Below, piece by piece: positions 7,274 through 7,574 of a stretch of DNA of 7,574 nt. The position numbers and the translations under genes were made by a program. Position 1 is the stretch's first letter, and each line of letters starts with the position of its first letter. The DNA is from Bacteroidales bacterium (GTDB lineage Bacteria > Bacteroidota > Bacteroidia > Bacteroidales > ML635J-15), in the NCBI GenBank assembly GCA_028696755.1, contig JAQVGK010000159.1, forward strand, positions 1 to 7,574, given 5' to 3'. The notes beneath the pieces were generated by a model, which saw only the letters and a program-made list of their open reading frames with translations, was not told the origin of the DNA and searched no databases.

Positions 7274-7301
7274 AAGCTCCAAATTCTAAGCAAGCTCCAA
7301 A
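7274..7301. repeat. Direct repeat of AAGCTCCAAA
   Basis: AAGCTCCAAA occurs at 7274-7283 and again at 7292-7301, in phase 18 bases apart, within A-rich text of similar flavour (CTCTAAAATT, AAATTCTAAG). Such low-complexity tracts are familiar in Bacteroidota intergenic DNA. No function is evident. Confidence 0.5.
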
Positions 7302-7327
7302 ACACAAATTACAAATAACAACACCTG

Positions 7328-7366
7328 CAAAATATGCACTCCCTATTTTGAATTTTTGATTTTTTA
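7328..7366 (+). terminator. Weak candidate terminator after the patatin gene
   Basis: CAAAATA (7328-7334) pairs with TATTTTG (7344-7350) around a nine-base loop, followed by AATTTTTGATTTTTT. The seven-pair stem is almost all A-T, so it is weak, and it lies about 70 bases after the stop codon. It is the only hairpin plus T-run arrangement downstream of the gene. Confidence 0.35.
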
Positions 7367-7439
7367 AATTTGATATTGTTTAGAATTTAGAAATTACTTG
7401 CGTGAGGGCTAAAGCCGTTGGGATTTTGAGCTTACGACA

Positions 7440-7543
7440 CCGGTTGCTTCGGCTTCGCTTCTATGTTGCAAACCAAATTTTTAACTAATTATTTTTTGTT
7501 TATTTTTGCAATGTAAATCTGAAGGGGAAGCGAGCAATGCTGG
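7440..7543. repeat. Inverted pair of related GC-rich arms around an AT-rich core
   Basis: Reading outward from the centre, both arms start TTTGCAA (plus strand 7505-7511; minus strand 7472-7466) and continue with similar purine-rich text. The plus arm has GAAGGGGAAGCGAGCAATG; the minus arm has GAAGCGAAGCCGAAGCAAC. Both reach a GG about 33-39 bases out. The inner parts, 7462-7472 and 7505-7515, match as an inverted repeat at 9 of 11 positions. The AT-rich core between is 32 bases. This may be a small palindromic repeat element or a head-to-head pair of copies of one dispersed repeat; the genome copy number decides. Confidence 0.4.
7501..7508 (+). promoter_or_regulatory. Possible promoter -7 element reading off the right edge
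   Basis: TATTTTTG fits TAnnTTTG and sits in the AT-rich core of the inverted-arm element. Only a T-run is present at the -33 distance. If active, it would give a leader of more than 50 bases containing the hairpin at 7538-7560 before the ATG at 7570. In such AT-rich DNA a chance match is quite possible. Confidence 0.22.
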
Positions 7544-7560
7544 AGAGCAACTCGCCAGCA
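7538..7560 (+). other. Strong hairpin near the right edge
   Basis: TGCTGG (7538-7543) pairs with CCAGCA (7555-7560). After one A-G mismatch, GAG (7545-7547) pairs with CTC (7551-7553) around a CAA loop. No T-run follows, so it is not a terminator. AGCAA occurs three times (7533, 7546, 7557). GCGAG at 7530-7534 could instead pair with CTCGC at 7551-7555, a mutually exclusive fold. Confidence 0.5.
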
Positions 7561-7574
7561 ATAGGATTTATGAC

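Larger units (their letters stand above)
7260..7574. other. Intergenic tail with no complete gene
   Basis: The 315 bases after the patatin stop hold no complete protein gene. From 7260 to about 7395 they are A/T-rich with short direct repeats and a weak terminator-like hairpin. From about 7398 to 7464 they become clearly GC-richer, then AT-rich again (7465-7515), then GC-richer to the edge. One plus frame, 7485-7574, is open but has no ATG; it reads SEGEASNAGEQLASN near the end and runs off the window. That frame may be part of a dispersed repeat rather than a gene. An ATG at 7570 after AGGATTT could be a gene start, but only five bases are visible. Confidence 0.6.

Overview
This window is a stretch of chromosome from a low-GC member of the Bacteroidota, probably a Bacteroidales-like or other marine or sediment lineage. 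The case rests on four signs. There is a C-terminal type IX secretion (T9SS) sorting domain, found only in this phylum. The upstream regions carry TAnnTTTG-type -7 promoter elements. Shine-Dalgarno sequences are generally absent and start codons follow A/T-rich leaders. The protein families present (PafA-like phosphatase, Omp28-like secreted protein) are typical of the group. I see no phage, transposon, CRISPR or RNA gene.

Layout, left to right. (1) 1-1174, minus: the N-terminal 391 residues of a secreted alkaline-phosphatase-superfamily protein of the PafA type, cut by the window edge. (2) 1270-2490, minus: SufS cysteine desulfurase, complete, with all catalytic residues. (3) 2527-2559: a strong intrinsic terminator for the next gene, packed against a probable sufS promoter. 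(4) 2577-4466, minus: a 629-residue T9SS-exported modular protein (jelly-roll/LamG-like, FnIII, Omp28/thioredoxin-like with CGYC, sorting domain). (5) 4616-6385, minus: a CLC chloride channel/transporter with a C-terminal CBS pair. (6) 6501-7259, plus: a patatin-like serine lipase of the RssA type, divergent from the CLC gene across a short A/T-rich promoter region. (7) 7260-7574: no complete gene; an AT-rich tail with a weak terminator, short direct repeats, and a GC-richer island holding an inverted pair of related arms and a strong hairpin.

The genes do not form an evident pathway. The terminator at 2527-2559 separates the secreted-protein gene from sufS, and the CLC and patatin genes are divergently transcribed, so most look like single-gene units. 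SufS works in the cytoplasm, the CLC protein in the inner membrane, the PafA-like protein in the periplasm or envelope, and the T9SS protein at the cell surface or outside.

The most notable observation is in the leftmost gene. It keeps the overall PafA fold signature and the nucleophilic threonine, but four metal-ligand positions and both basic phosphate-contact positions are substituted. It therefore looks like a pseudo-phosphatase or a re-purposed family member. Second-tier points are the CLC protein's His in the selectivity-filter motif with Val at the internal proton-glutamate position, and the symmetrical repeat-like structure at the right edge.
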